From positions 20,240-84,239 of the forward strand of contig CAJTIT010000012.1 in NCBI GenBank assembly GCA_910576345.1: a DNA stretch of 64,000 bases, read 5' to 3'. The translations under genes and the position numbers were made by a program. The notes under the pieces were generated by a model. The model worked only from the letters and a program-made list of their open reading frames with translations, was not told where the DNA came from and did not search any database. Origin of the DNA: Erysipelotrichales bacterium (GTDB lineage Bacteria; Bacillota_I; Bacilli_A; Erysipelotrichales; Erysipelotrichaceae). This document shows, piece by piece, positions 7,957 through 17,185 of this stretch (its first letter is position 1; the number at the start of each line of letters is the position of its first letter).

Positions 7957-8646
7957 TTAATGTACCCCCAAATAATGTTTATATAAATTCTTATATTTGC
8001 TATGACTAATTATAAAAAACTGTTTATTTTTCAAGATAACTTTATATTTTTGAATACTTGCTATGTAATGTAAATTAACTAATGTATTAGATTTTACATA
8101 CTCAAAATCATTTTCTATCAGCTGACTTTTGATATCGTTTAATGATAATCGTACCGCAAGACTATCTTTCTCATTCATAAAATAAACATAATGAGCAACG
8201 GAATAAACAGCAATGATATTAGATAAATCTAAAACAAGATTTTCTCCTTTATATATAACCGTCAGAAATCTGTTACATTCTCTTTTTAATAAATGATTAA
8301 TGTCACAAACGGCTTCTGTAATTTCAGTTTCAAAGTTATCTTTTGTGACATATCGGAAAATGTCACACTTAAAACAATCCTTTGCAATACTCAAGGATCT
8401 ATGCATAGTTATCAAAATGATATAAGGTGTTTGAATCTGTTCAGAATTCAATAGCTCTAAACCAGTTTTATCGCCCAACTCGTAATCTATCAAGAGGACA
8501 TCATATGAATAGTCTTGAGCAGCGTGAATTAAATCACTACTCTGGGTGAATGTATCTAATTTTGTTATATTAATATCAATTTTCATAATGACAGTTTTAG
8601 CGAATTCAATAAAATCCGCTGAGTCATCAAGTAAAGCAATTTTCAT
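7957..8646 (-). CDS. agrA: AgrA-type LytTR response regulator
   Basis: 229 residues. The receiver domain (1-118) has the acidic pair Asp7-Asp8, the phospho-acceptor Asp in DVLLIDYEL, the Thr in ILITMH and the Lys in YVTKDN. The LytTR DNA-binding domain (about 125-228) is recognised by VIYKGENLVLDLSNIIAV, VKSNTLVNLHYIASI and the Tyr/Lys-rich end. A strong GGGGGG site precedes the ATG. It is followed directly by agrC. Target sites of LytTR proteins are paired direct repeats; none was located with confidence. Confidence 0.92.
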   Translation of the reverse strand: MKIALLDDSADFIEFAKTVIMKIDINITKLDTFTQSSDLIHAAQDYSYDVLLIDYELGDKTGLELLNSEQIQTPYIILITMHRSLSIAKDCFKCDIFRYVTKDNFETEITEAVCDINHLLKRECNRFLTVIYKGENLVLDLSNIIAVYSVAHYVYFMNEKDSLAVRLSLNDIKSQLIENDFEYVKSNTLVNLHYIASIQKYKVILKNKQFFIISHSKYKNLYKHYLGVH

Positions 8647-8687
8647 TATAAGCCCCCCCTTGATTTCATCTCCTGGAAATTTTTATA

Positions 8688-9056
8688 TTATCTTCCGTTC
8701 TTTTTCTTATATTCCTTCAATAGTTCTATCAACTGCTGATTTATGTGATTCACAATAAGGGCTAAACCATCAGGCAAGGTTTTTATTTCTTCCTCAATAC
8801 GCCTTTTCTTAACCAAAATAGTTGATCCGACCCAAGGATAAAATAATTCATAAATGTCTATCTCGTAGAAATTTATTAAGTCAACAAGCTCGTGAACATA
8901 TATTTGCTTCTTACCGTTCTCTAGCTCTCCTAGTCTTTTGCTGGGGAAATGAAGTGCTTCAGTAACTTGTGCTTGAGTATAACCCTTCCTTTTACGATAA
9001 TCTCGTAAAATACCACCTAACGCATTATAATCAAAAATAACCTTACCAACACTCAT
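8688..9056 (-). CDS. XRE-family helix-turn-helix regulator
   Basis: 122 residues. An N-terminal Cro/CI-type HTH (about 12-68) is visible: LGGILRDYRKRKGYTQAQVTEAL, then PSKRLGELENGKKQIYVHEL. The C-terminal part is a basic helix (LIELLKEYKKKNGR). It is the first gene of the agr cluster, 41 bp ahead of agrA, and is divergent from the 94-residue gene at 9298. It probably controls the agr operon or the divergent promoter pair. Confidence 0.88.
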   Translation of the reverse strand: MSVGKVIFDYNALGGILRDYRKRKGYTQAQVTEALHFPSKRLGELENGKKQIYVHELVDLINFYEIDIYELFYPWVGSTILVKKRRIEEEIKTLPDGLALIVNHINQQLIELLKEYKKKNGR

Positions 9057-9244
9057 AACAACACCTCATTTTCTATTTATTGGTTATAATTAGTATAAAA
9101 TTTCCTGGCCACAAAATATATGCCGTTTTTGAGGAATATCCGCAATATAAGCATGTTTTCGAATGGACTACAAATTATTTCACTAAGATTAAATATCTTT
9201 CTTATGAGTAAAATTAAAATTATAAAAATATGTTAAACAACTAT

Positions 9245-9273
9245 TTGAATATATTTTTCAATCATGTTAGACT
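9245..9273 (+). promoter_or_regulatory. Predicted promoter of the DUF6809-like gene
   Basis: TTGAAT at 9245-9250, a 17-bp spacer and TAGACT at 9268-9273, placed 25 bp before the ATG at 9298, which has GGAGG in front of it. Match is moderate at -10. Confidence 0.45.
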
Positions 9274-9297
9274 ACACAGGACTAGGAGGAACTATAT

Positions 9298-9582
9298 ATG
9301 ACTATTTTACTTGATGATCTTTACGAAGGGAAAATTATACCTAATAACGAAAATTTTCTGAACAATCCCAAATACAAAGAAACTGTTGATCAGTATTATG
9401 CAATGTATGAACATCTTTATTCTGCTTTGGATAAAAACTGTAAACGCATTTTTGATGATTTACTTGATATCAAATGTAAATTAGAGGACATCGAATGTCT
9501 AGAATACTTTAAATATGGTTTTTCTTTGAGCTATTCATTTATGCTGGATTCACTAGAGATGATAAAAAAACAGAAGAAATAA
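9298..9582 (+). CDS. Small DUF6809-like protein
   Basis: 94 residues, the only clear plus-strand gene of the ICE part. The pattern is that of small proteins near the regulatory region of Firmicutes mobile elements: LLDDLYEGKIIPN at the start, a helical middle and YFKYGFSLSYSFMLDSLE near the end. Function is unknown. It has a promoter, an AGGAGG site, and a strong terminator, so it is a monocistronic unit divergent from the xre-agr operon. Confidence 0.75.
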   Translation: MTILLDDLYEGKIIPNNENFLNNPKYKETVDQYYAMYEHLYSALDKNCKRIFDDLLDIKCKLEDIECLEYFKYGFSLSYSFMLDSLEMIKKQKK

Positions 9583-9596
9583 ACTTTTAAAATATG

Positions 9597-9634
9597 AACC
9601 CTCAGAGTATATAAGTTACTCTGAGGGTTTTATA
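9597..9634 (+). terminator. Rho-independent terminator
   Basis: A perfect 13-bp stem (AACCCTCAGAGTA with TACTCTGAGGGTT, seven-base loop) is followed by TTATAA. It ends the 94-residue gene 15 bp after its stop and is symmetric enough to act in both directions. Confidence 0.85.
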
Positions 9635-9668
9635 ATACCCAGTATTCCTCTCTGTAATTATAATTTTC

Positions 9669-9746
9669 TTAGATTGAATAATTCTTGGGGTAGCAGGAAT
9701 GACAGGATCCCCCTTTCAGCGAATTTGTATGAGAAAATCCTGCCAT
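9669..9746 (-). CDS. Possible 25-residue ORF coupled to the HTH gene
   Basis: The ATG overlaps the stop of the HTH gene as TAATG, the same arrangement seen between traG and the HTH gene. It encodes a short peptide rich in Ser/Gly with two Cys (MAGFSHTNSLKGGSCHSCY). The other frame of the same stretch reads VIPATPRIIQ, which resembles the first residues of large serine recombinases. Either this is a real tiny protein or a leftover of a recombinase start. Unresolved. Confidence 0.3.
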   Translation of the reverse strand: MAGFSHTNSLKGGSCHSCYPKNYSI

Positions 9747-10000
9747 TATTTTAAAAAATACATATTACTGGTATTGCCATTATTTTTTCGATAGCGCTGT
9801 TCTTTTTTTAAATAACCTTTACTCTCCAATTCTCGTAAAGCTCGTCTTACTGTGCTTTCAGAAACATCCAAGTCTCTCGCTATCGTTTTAACAGAAGGGA
9901 AACATTTCCCCTCTTTGTCACATCGCCCTCTCAAATAATAGTAGACCAGTTTAGCTCTTAACCTAATCCCTGATGCATAAATACAATTAAGATATTCCAT
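9746..10000 (-). CDS. Winged helix-turn-helix protein (HTH_36-like)
   Basis: 84 residues, almost entirely one DNA-binding domain: KLVYYYLRGRCDKEGKCFPSVKTIARDLDVSESTVRRALRELESKGYLKKE is the winged-helix pattern of replication-initiator-type HTH_36 proteins. The ATG overlaps the traG stop (TAATG), so the protein is made with the coupling protein. Such small HTH genes are frequent at this place in Tn1549-like elements. Likely role: regulation of the transfer operon. Confidence 0.85.
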   Translation of the reverse strand: MEYLNCIYASGIRLRAKLVYYYLRGRCDKEGKCFPSVKTIARDLDVSESTVRRALRELESKGYLKKEQRYRKNNGNTSNMYFLK

Positions 10001-11733
10001 TATATGATAACTTTTACTCCATCCTTAATGTTGACTTGTATCGGAGTTTCTTCATCATCTTGATGAAACAGCAAATTGATACGATCCAGTAGTTTATCTT
10101 TATCGGCATATCGTACCTTCCTTGTAACTTGTTCTGGAATTCGATATGGCTCATCAAATGTGATTCCCCATTTCGTAAATAATTGCAATCTTGTTTGCAT
10201 CGGTGAAACCCCTGTCTTAGTGACTATAAAGCAGCCCTTTTTCAAAGATTTTAATTCATCTGGTGTCATAAGCGGGCGCCCAATCATTTGTAACGATTGT
10301 GAGGGGTCATTTTTCCCCTTAGTAATAGAGCCAGAAAGCACAGTCCTTTGCCCCAGCGCCTCTGATAATATCTTAGCCGTTTCACTTGTTGGTGCAAAGC
10401 CGCTGAATAATGAGTCTTGACAGTTATCGATAATAATATCTGCTCCCTCTTTACCGTAATTCTTTTGTAACTGGGCAATCGATTGAATCATCGGCACAAG
10501 TGTGACACGCCTTGATCTTGACGCACTGAACATCATTTCCGCTGAATTTATTTTGGGTAACGTACCATATTCATCTAAAAACATCATAACTCTATTATTC
10601 AATCTTCCGTCTGTTTCATCAGCCACAACCAGTATTTCTCTATAGAATTGTTCAACTATTAAAGATATCAAAAAATGCTTTGTATTATCTTCCTCAGGCA
10701 TACACAAAAAGATAGCAGTTTTTTCACTGCAAAATCTTTCTGCATCAATCACACTGTCAAAGCACAGTATTTGTTCAAGCTCTGAATCTAAAAAAGCATT
10801 TAGTCGTGAAAGTGCTGTTGATAAAACGGATTGCATTGATTGCTCCGATGTGTTCAAAGCTGCGCCAGCAAACCAACGTGCCTTATGGCTTTCAGGCAGC
10901 CTGTCTAACAATAATTTAAACTGATTCATCCCTTTTACTTTCGAAGGTGCTAAAAGATCCTGAACCAGCTTAAATACTGAAATGATATGACGTTCCAACG
11001 GATCACAAAATTCAGATACTAACAAAATCACTGCAGTCAGCAGTCCTTCTGCACAATCATAGAAAAAAGCATTTTGTCCATAGCTGGATGCATCTTGTTC
11101 CCCGCTGAAGATAATTGTCTTTGCTATTATCTTCGCATACTTTTCTGCTTTTGCCTTTGATCTCACATCAGTATTGTCGTCTAAATACATATCCATGTAT
11201 TTATTAACCAAATGAAGCATATTATTCCCATGTGACTTAGTTGGATTTCTTAAATCGATAACGGCTACATGATAACCATAGTATTTTTCTGCAATCGTTC
11301 CGTAATTGCGATAAAGATCACCTTTGGTATCGGTTGCTAAAAAACTCATTCCTGAAGCACAGGTATATTCTAAATTAGGATATAGAAAAAATGAGGTTTT
11401 CCCTACCCCTGCAGCTCCGATCATAAGACAATGGATGTCGTCATCATCCACATATGCTCTGAGTTTTCTTTTATTACCGACACTTCCCACGATCAAACCT
11501 TGTATCTTAGGGAGATTTTTTCCTTCTCGCCACTCTTTTGGTTTATATCGTACACAATGATATGCTCCTAAAATTTCCTTTTTTGTTGCAAAATACGCTG
11601 TACCATATTGCCCATCTCCGACTGTTTTAGACTTAATACCGTTCAAATCATAGCTATGTGAAACATATTGAATGAGTGCCAGCATAGCAATCATTCCGCC
11701 ACCAATTACTACGAATAATAATAATTGTTCCAA
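10000..11733 (-). CDS. Type IV coupling protein (TraG/VirD4 family)
   Basis: 577 residues from a TTG start with GAGAGG upstream. One N-terminal membrane helix (about 3-25) precedes an ATPase. Walker A is GAAGVGKTSFF (about 107-117), Walker B is VMMFLDEYGTLP, and downstream are SIAQLQKNYG and GRPLMTPDEL, typical of TraG-like proteins of Gram-positive ICEs. It brings the relaxase-DNA complex to the secretion channel at the membrane. Length is near the usual 570-600. It sits 20 bp after the primase gene in the long transfer operon. Confidence 0.95.
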   Translation of the reverse strand: MEQLLLFVVIGGGMIAMLALIQYVSHSYDLNGIKSKTVGDGQYGTAYFATKKEILGAYHCVRYKPKEWREGKNLPKIQGLIVGSVGNKRKLRAYVDDDDIHCLMIGAAGVGKTSFFLYPNLEYTCASGMSFLATDTKGDLYRNYGTIAEKYYGYHVAVIDLRNPTKSHGNNMLHLVNKYMDMYLDDNTDVRSKAKAEKYAKIIAKTIIFSGEQDASSYGQNAFFYDCAEGLLTAVILLVSEFCDPLERHIISVFKLVQDLLAPSKVKGMNQFKLLLDRLPESHKARWFAGAALNTSEQSMQSVLSTALSRLNAFLDSELEQILCFDSVIDAERFCSEKTAIFLCMPEEDNTKHFLISLIVEQFYREILVVADETDGRLNNRVMMFLDEYGTLPKINSAEMMFSASRSRRVTLVPMIQSIAQLQKNYGKEGADIIIDNCQDSLFSGFAPTSETAKILSEALGQRTVLSGSITKGKNDPSQSLQMIGRPLMTPDELKSLKKGCFIVTKTGVSPMQTRLQLFTKWGITFDEPYRIPEQVTRKVRYADKDKLLDRINLLFHQDDEETPIQVNIKDGVKVII

Positions 11734-11753
11734 TAATTTATTCCTCTCTTTCC

Positions 11754-13514
11754 TTAACCAACCATTGTTATTTGCTCACTGAAATTAAATTCAGTGTTTA
11801 TTCGTTTAATCATTTCTAAAGCATCCTCAACTGATTTTGATTGATTCATAACTTTCAGTGATTGAATTTTATACTCATTTAACAATCCTGCTTCGTCCAT
11901 ATGAGCTTTTAACTGTTGAAGTTCACTAAATACCTTTTCGTTGATTTCATGAGAAGTTACAGGAATTACGTAATCAGTTAGGATGTCAATAGCTTCTCCA
12001 TAGCTTTCAGAACTCATGATCCGTTCTTTCATTTCGCATACACTATTCTCATCGCCAATAGCAATTAAAGATTTTTCTGCTAACATGATTAAATTAAATA
12101 TATTTCCATCAGCATTAAGCAACGGACATTTAGGCTTATCAATTTGCTCAAGATTCATTCCCTCTTTTATATATTGCAAGCAATCACTTAGTAAATAATT
12201 CGCATAAAGCAACATACTTTTATTAGCAACACTTAATAGTTTTTTCTGTAACATCAATTCTTTATGCGGTAGCTTTTTTACATATACTTGCTTTAACTCA
12301 TGGATTGCATCTTTTAGCTGCTCTATTCTTTTGGCAATGCTCCCTCTGTCCTCATGCGAATAATAACCTTTCATCATTTCCTCAATTAACTCATTACCTG
12401 TTTGAGTGATTTGTTGATAATAATCCATTGCTTTCATACTTAATTCAGTGAGACACTCATATAGCTTTTGGTTATTATTTCTTGAAGGATCATTCAAAAT
12501 CGGAAAAAATTCCATGTATTGATCCATGATAGCTTTCATGCTGGAAGGATGTTCGGGCAATATAAGATTATCATTGATCATTGTTAAAATGCTGCAGTAC
12601 ATCTTTTTCATCGGATTATCGATACCCTCTTGTCCGATCTCACCTGTAATTTTTTCTTTTAGATCCTCATTCCAGTCTTTGTTTTGTGATAGTTCTTTAC
12701 TAATCTTAAGTTCCATATTGAAATCTTCCAGAGCTTGTCGGATTCGTGACATTGCAAGATCTCCTGCTATATCATGGTCTAAACACAGTGTGATTTCATT
12801 AAGATTGGAATGTTGACTAATTTGATACATTAATGCTTGAATCGAAACACCATTCAGCGCAACATAATGGCTGGATTGCCAATTATCTTTATGTAATGAA
12901 ATGTAAGACAATAAATCTATCGGCGCTTCAAAGACTTTGATTTCATTTGATGTTCCTGTCCAATGAAAACTATACTGAGGATCTGAACCTAATTCATTGC
13001 AACGATAATTTCCATAGGTTGCTCGTTTATGTGCATGCCTTATTTCTCCATTCTCATCCATTCCTGCAAAAACTACATTATGATATTTGCCACTTTCGTA
13101 AATCAATCCTTTTTGTATAAACGCTCTTAATACATCATAATCAATGCATCTCTGGTTTAATAAATAGCCATATAAGCGTTTCATTGACATACTTTTCTCT
13201 GGAGCATGAAACTCATAATTGTTCGCCTCGGAAACACCTTCATATAGTGTTGGCGATCCTTCCAACAATGTATTTACAGCTTCTTGAAAGGTATAATTAT
13301 AAAACTTTTGTAAGAAACGGATAGGATAACCACCTTCTTGATATTTATGTTGAAACCAGCGATTCCCTCTGATCGTCACACTGCTGTTTTTTAACCACCT
13401 CACTTCTTTCCCTGACTTCTCCAAAGCTTCTCCCTGCTGTTTTAAAAACTCAGCCAGATCTACTTTATTGGCTTGTTCTAATTGTTCCTTTGTATATTTA
13501 ATATAATTTCCCAT
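11754..13514 (-). CDS. DUF3991/Toprim primase-like protein
   Basis: 586 residues. The N-terminal part (about 1-85) is a CHC2-like/DUF3991 region without an intact zinc finger (GNRWFQHKYQEGGYPIRFLQ). The middle holds a Toprim fold with the metal motif ITLCLDHDIAGDLAM (about 240-254), after FEAPIDLLSYISL. The C-terminal 280 residues are helical. The family accompanies relaxases in Tn1549-like ICEs and probably primes the transferred strand or helps replicate the circular form. It starts 15 bp after the relaxase stop. Confidence 0.88.
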   Translation of the reverse strand: MGNYIKYTKEQLEQANKVDLAEFLKQQGEALEKSGKEVRWLKNSSVTIRGNRWFQHKYQEGGYPIRFLQKFYNYTFQEAVNTLLEGSPTLYEGVSEANNYEFHAPEKSMSMKRLYGYLLNQRCIDYDVLRAFIQKGLIYESGKYHNVVFAGMDENGEIRHAHKRATYGNYRCNELGSDPQYSFHWTGTSNEIKVFEAPIDLLSYISLHKDNWQSSHYVALNGVSIQALMYQISQHSNLNEITLCLDHDIAGDLAMSRIRQALEDFNMELKISKELSQNKDWNEDLKEKITGEIGQEGIDNPMKKMYCSILTMINDNLILPEHPSSMKAIMDQYMEFFPILNDPSRNNNQKLYECLTELSMKAMDYYQQITQTGNELIEEMMKGYYSHEDRGSIAKRIEQLKDAIHELKQVYVKKLPHKELMLQKKLLSVANKSMLLYANYLLSDCLQYIKEGMNLEQIDKPKCPLLNADGNIFNLIMLAEKSLIAIGDENSVCEMKERIMSSESYGEAIDILTDYVIPVTSHEINEKVFSELQQLKAHMDEAGLLNEYKIQSLKVMNQSKSVEDALEMIKRINTEFNFSEQITMVG

Positions 13515-13529
13515 ATAATCTCCTTTACT

Positions 13530-16226
13530 TTATATGTTGTAATTCATCGTTTGATCATTTTTCTTATGACCCAATGCCATTCGCTTTTCCAGTAATTTCT
13601 TTTTCAGCTTACGATCTGTTCCGATAAGCGGATTCTTCTTATCAGGTAACATTTGTTCTTGGAATATACGACTGAGATGATGAAAAAAGCGACAAGATAC
13701 CAACATTAAATCAATTTTTGGCTCGTATATTGTGTTCACATAATCCAGCAGATATTGAGCATATTCATTACCTTGAAGTGCTGATTTTTCCAAATAGTAC
13801 ATTGCCTGCTGCTTATCTTGCTCAATCTCTTTACCGAATAAAAAAAGTTTGCCCAGTAGATATTGAGCAAACATATTGTTTTGATCGGCAGACTGTTTTA
13901 ACCAATACACTGCCTCATTGATATTTTTCTCTACTACCTCTCCTTCTAGATAGTATTTTCCATAGAGAAACTGTGCAATCTGATTTTTATTTTCAGCGCA
14001 TCGCTTTAAGTAAAACAACGCTTTATTCATATTGGGCGGTTGTAATTCTTTGTATGCTTGATACAGCATATAATCAGCATATACATTTTCGCTTTTGCTT
14101 AGATATTCAATACTCCGCGCAATATCTTTCTCAAAATAGTCACCTTGTAAATATGCTTTCCCCAGCATGAGCATAGCTGTCTGATTTCCTTTTTCTGCAA
14201 GTTCTACAAGAATTTTCTCTGCTGTTTCTGCTTGATCATGATAATGTTCATTTATCCATATCTTTGACAATAATATCAGAGCATGCTCGTTTTTCATCAC
14301 TGCAGATTGTTTTAAATAAGATATGGCTAAGTCAATATCTTTTGATACACCTTTTCCTTCATAACACATCCTTCCCAAACGATACTGCAAATTATCATCA
14401 TTGCTTTGCTGCTCCATTTTTTCAAAGCCTTTAAATGCTTTTTTATAGAATTTTTCAGCTTTTTCTTCGTTTTTATCTATACCAGTCCCTTGCTCGAAAG
14501 CAATCGCTGCTTCATATTGGGCGTAGCAATTCCCCTTCATAGCAGCATCATAAAAATATTCAAATGCTGCGGTATTATTTGATTCCATTCCTAATCCTCT
14601 TTTTGCCATCATTCCCAATAAATATAACGCATACTTATTGTCTTGAGCTTCTTTAAAAAACTTCATCGCCTGAGTATGATCTTGCTGTGTACCAAGACCA
14701 TATAAATAACATTTTCCTATTCGATAATTCAAATAATCAGTTTTATGAGTTTCTGAATCACTTAGACAACAAAAGCCTTCCAACGCATCGCTGTAATACA
14801 TATGGGATTTTTTTTCATCTTTTTCTACACCAATACCACGCTGATATATTTTTCCCAATTCTGATAAGGCTAACACATTACAATTCCTTGCTTCATCTTC
14901 CAATAAAGCAATCGCAGTTTTTTCATCTTTTTTAGATCCGTAAAGACAGTTCATGGCTCTTTTATATCGTTTACTCCATTCCATTTTGTACTCTTCGTCG
15001 ATATTAAAATAGTCTATGGATTCTTCGTCTGTTGGCGGAATCCCTTCATCGGATACTGGAATCTCAATATTACTTGCTTGATTGAATTGAATCGCTATTT
15101 CTTTTATCTCGTTCTTCACACTGTCCAAACGCTTCACTTCCTGCAAAATAAAATTTTTGATACTGCTGAATTCCTTTTGCTTGCATAATGGCATCCTTAT
15201 GTCCAGTTTATCTTTATATGTAAGTAAAATATCCTCTTTTAAACCATACCAAGTTTCATAGAGCTCTTTAATTCGGTTATCCCTTTCCAAAATCGATATA
15301 ATATCATCTACCTTTTTTTTAGTTTCAGCTTTTAAAAATCCGTATACTAATTTTCCTTTGTGATCTTCAATGGCATAATATAAATCCTGTATCGCTTGTA
15401 TGATATTCTCATCACATTCTGAAGGCTTATCAAGCGAGTTACAAAGCATTTCAATCCGATCTTTACTGATACTTTTTATTTCATTTCTTATTTTCGTCTG
15501 TTCTTCAAATACATGATACAAATCTTGTTTAAAAATTGTATTTGCATAATGCTTTCTAACATCGTAGATACCTTTTTTATTCAGATATCCTTGATGAGCA
15601 TCAGCTGCATAGACGATCATATGAATATGGGGATGATGTCCTTCATTATGGAAGGCTGCATACCACTTCAAATTATTGGGATCGATTTGCATTGCCTTTG
15701 CTAACTCATTTCTTTTAGCTCGGCACAAGTTTTTCCAAGCACTTGCGTAATCGTAACCAAGTCGTTGTGCATCCTCTCGTTTGATTGAAATGATATACGT
15801 CCAAACATTTCCTTGATGGTTCCCTACATCAGTAGCTACCTGATTAAGTTCTATACTATCGTCTGTATCTGAAAATAAACCATGACTTCCCAGTTTTTCT
15901 ACCCTTGGTCGGTTTGCAATATAATCAACATAGTTTTCTTTAGTAGCGATTTCATTCATGTTGTATTCAATGATTGCGGTTATCAATTCGCTGGCATTCT
16001 CTCTTGTAGGATTTTGTATATAATCATCATACTCAAATAGTTTTTTTGCATCAGGAAAATCCTGTAGCATCGCTTTTATCATTTCCTTTTGTTTCGCAGT
16101 TGATTCCGCTTGACCATAGGAAGTTGTAAGCTTCTCTACGCCTTCCCTTGTTGCCATATATTTTGTATAATACTCACGATGTGTTCTACCTTTTAAGTAT
16201 CCGCATTTAACAATAATTTTAGGCAT
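13530..16226 (-). CDS. MobP3-type relaxase with C-terminal Sel1 repeats
   Basis: 898 residues. The N-terminal relaxase opens with MPKIIVKCGYLKGR, then YYTKYMATREGVEKL, and has the metal-binding His cluster in AAFHNEGHHPHIHMIVYA (about 191-207). A helical stretch (about 210-400) leads to about ten Sel1-type repeats (about 430-840), seen as recurring A(x)Y(x)LGxx(x)xxGxG(x)xxD patterns such as LGKIYQRGIGVEKDEKKS. It would nick oriT and lead the strand to the recipient. Sel1 arrays usually bind proteins, so the tail may recruit the coupling protein or a host factor. Confidence 0.93.
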   Translation of the reverse strand: MPKIIVKCGYLKGRTHREYYTKYMATREGVEKLTTSYGQAESTAKQKEMIKAMLQDFPDAKKLFEYDDYIQNPTRENASELITAIIEYNMNEIATKENYVDYIANRPRVEKLGSHGLFSDTDDSIELNQVATDVGNHQGNVWTYIISIKREDAQRLGYDYASAWKNLCRAKRNELAKAMQIDPNNLKWYAAFHNEGHHPHIHMIVYAADAHQGYLNKKGIYDVRKHYANTIFKQDLYHVFEEQTKIRNEIKSISKDRIEMLCNSLDKPSECDENIIQAIQDLYYAIEDHKGKLVYGFLKAETKKKVDDIISILERDNRIKELYETWYGLKEDILLTYKDKLDIRMPLCKQKEFSSIKNFILQEVKRLDSVKNEIKEIAIQFNQASNIEIPVSDEGIPPTDEESIDYFNIDEEYKMEWSKRYKRAMNCLYGSKKDEKTAIALLEDEARNCNVLALSELGKIYQRGIGVEKDEKKSHMYYSDALEGFCCLSDSETHKTDYLNYRIGKCYLYGLGTQQDHTQAMKFFKEAQDNKYALYLLGMMAKRGLGMESNNTAAFEYFYDAAMKGNCYAQYEAAIAFEQGTGIDKNEEKAEKFYKKAFKGFEKMEQQSNDDNLQYRLGRMCYEGKGVSKDIDLAISYLKQSAVMKNEHALILLSKIWINEHYHDQAETAEKILVELAEKGNQTAMLMLGKAYLQGDYFEKDIARSIEYLSKSENVYADYMLYQAYKELQPPNMNKALFYLKRCAENKNQIAQFLYGKYYLEGEVVEKNINEAVYWLKQSADQNNMFAQYLLGKLFLFGKEIEQDKQQAMYYLEKSALQGNEYAQYLLDYVNTIYEPKIDLMLVSCRFFHHLSRIFQEQMLPDKKNPLIGTDRKLKKKLLEKRMALGHKKNDQTMNYNI

Positions 16227-16291
16227 ATATTACATGATTCAGCTATCGATTCTTAATTCCTCTCTATTGATATGAAGCTCAAAAGAAACTG

Positions 16292-16696
16292 CTACCTTTT
16301 TCTTTGATAGCGATAGATATCATCAAAATTTATTTGACCTATCGTACCTTTCACATCCTTGATACATTTCGCACGAAGACTTCTCAATTTTTCATCATCG
16401 ATTTCAGCCACCGCTGCCAGAATATTCATCACTATCGCTAACTCTACAGTGTTTTTGAATATGATTCTTGAAATGCGATCCTCGCTATTATCAATAATTC
16501 CAACCATGGATGAGGCAATTGCATTAGGTAAAAACTTATTCTTTTCTGAAGTAATATATCCGCCATAAAATTCGATTGCATCCAATATAAACTGATTACG
16601 ATTTTTAGAATCAGCTATCTTCACATATCCGTCTAATCGTTCTCTTTGCTTTCGCTCGATCCTAAGAGCAATTCTATCTCTTTCTGTACTTGCCAT
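16292..16696 (-). CDS. Relaxosome accessory protein (MobC-like, ribbon-helix-helix)
   Basis: 134 residues. The first 50 fit a ribbon-helix-helix domain (DRIALRIERKQRERLDGYVK then NRNQFILDAIEFY), followed by a helical part ending in YRYQRKR. The gene lies between the relaxase and the hairpin-rich segment proposed as oriT, the usual place of the DNA-binding relaxosome protein that positions the relaxase at the nick. Confidence 0.85.
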   Translation of the reverse strand: MASTERDRIALRIERKQRERLDGYVKIADSKNRNQFILDAIEFYGGYITSEKNKFLPNAIASSMVGIIDNSEDRISRIIFKNTVELAIVMNILAAVAEIDDEKLRSLRAKCIKDVKGTIGQINFDDIYRYQRKR

Positions 16697-16860
16697 TTAT
16701 TTCCTCTTTTCCACTTTTGACATCTTTATTTATTATCCGTACCTGCTTTTAAATTGGGTGCAAACTTCGTCTGTAACTAAATAAGACACCCTTTCCTACA
16801 CCACATATGATAATGTGGCACCACATTTATTTTTTTTATCAGTGTTCAAAAAGCCTTTAA

Positions 16861-16879
16861 CTGTCGGCTCTGCCGACAG
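16861..16879. repeat. Perfect 8-bp inverted repeat, loop TCT
   Basis: CTGTCGGC TCT GCCGACAG, the most GC-rich hairpin of the region upstream of the mobilisation genes. Part of the candidate oriT. Confidence 0.6.
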
Positions 16880-16892
16880 TTGTCAGATCGGT

Positions 16893-16915
16893 CGGAGGGG
16901 TATATGACCCCTCCG
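16893..16915. repeat. Perfect 9-bp inverted repeat, loop ATATG
   Basis: CGGAGGGGT ATATG ACCCCTCCG, 13 bp after the previous hairpin. Part of the candidate oriT. No long T-tract follows on either strand. Confidence 0.6.
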
Positions 16916-17185
16916 CCTTTAACCTGCACATTTCACATCGCTGATGATAAAATAATTCTTTCATAAGTTTCTCTATCAGCCATTTTTCAATAACTTCACA
17001 ATCGTCCTCAGTTCGCCCTTATTTACCACTATGGTATATTTATGCCAGTTTCTTGATAAAACCTCACACATCCTTCACAAATCGCTCACACGCTGATTTT
17101 TTGATGACATAAAGAAAAAGGTACAGCAAATTTGCCTATACCTGTTTCTTTGATTCAATTATTGATTTGCGTATTCTGATTTTAT

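Larger units (their letters stand above)
16697..17185. other. Hairpin-rich gene-free segment, candidate oriT
   Basis: 489 bp without a gene, upstream of the relaxosome and relaxase genes. It contains three clean inverted repeats: CCACAT/ATGTGG (16801-16818), CTGTCGGC/GCCGACAG with a TCT loop (16861-16879) and CGGAGGGGT/ACCCCTCCG (16893-16915). The GC-rich block 16861-16920 contrasts with its AT-rich surroundings. Clustered hairpins beside a MobC-like gene are what an origin of transfer looks like. The nick site cannot be read from sequence alone. Confidence 0.5.
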
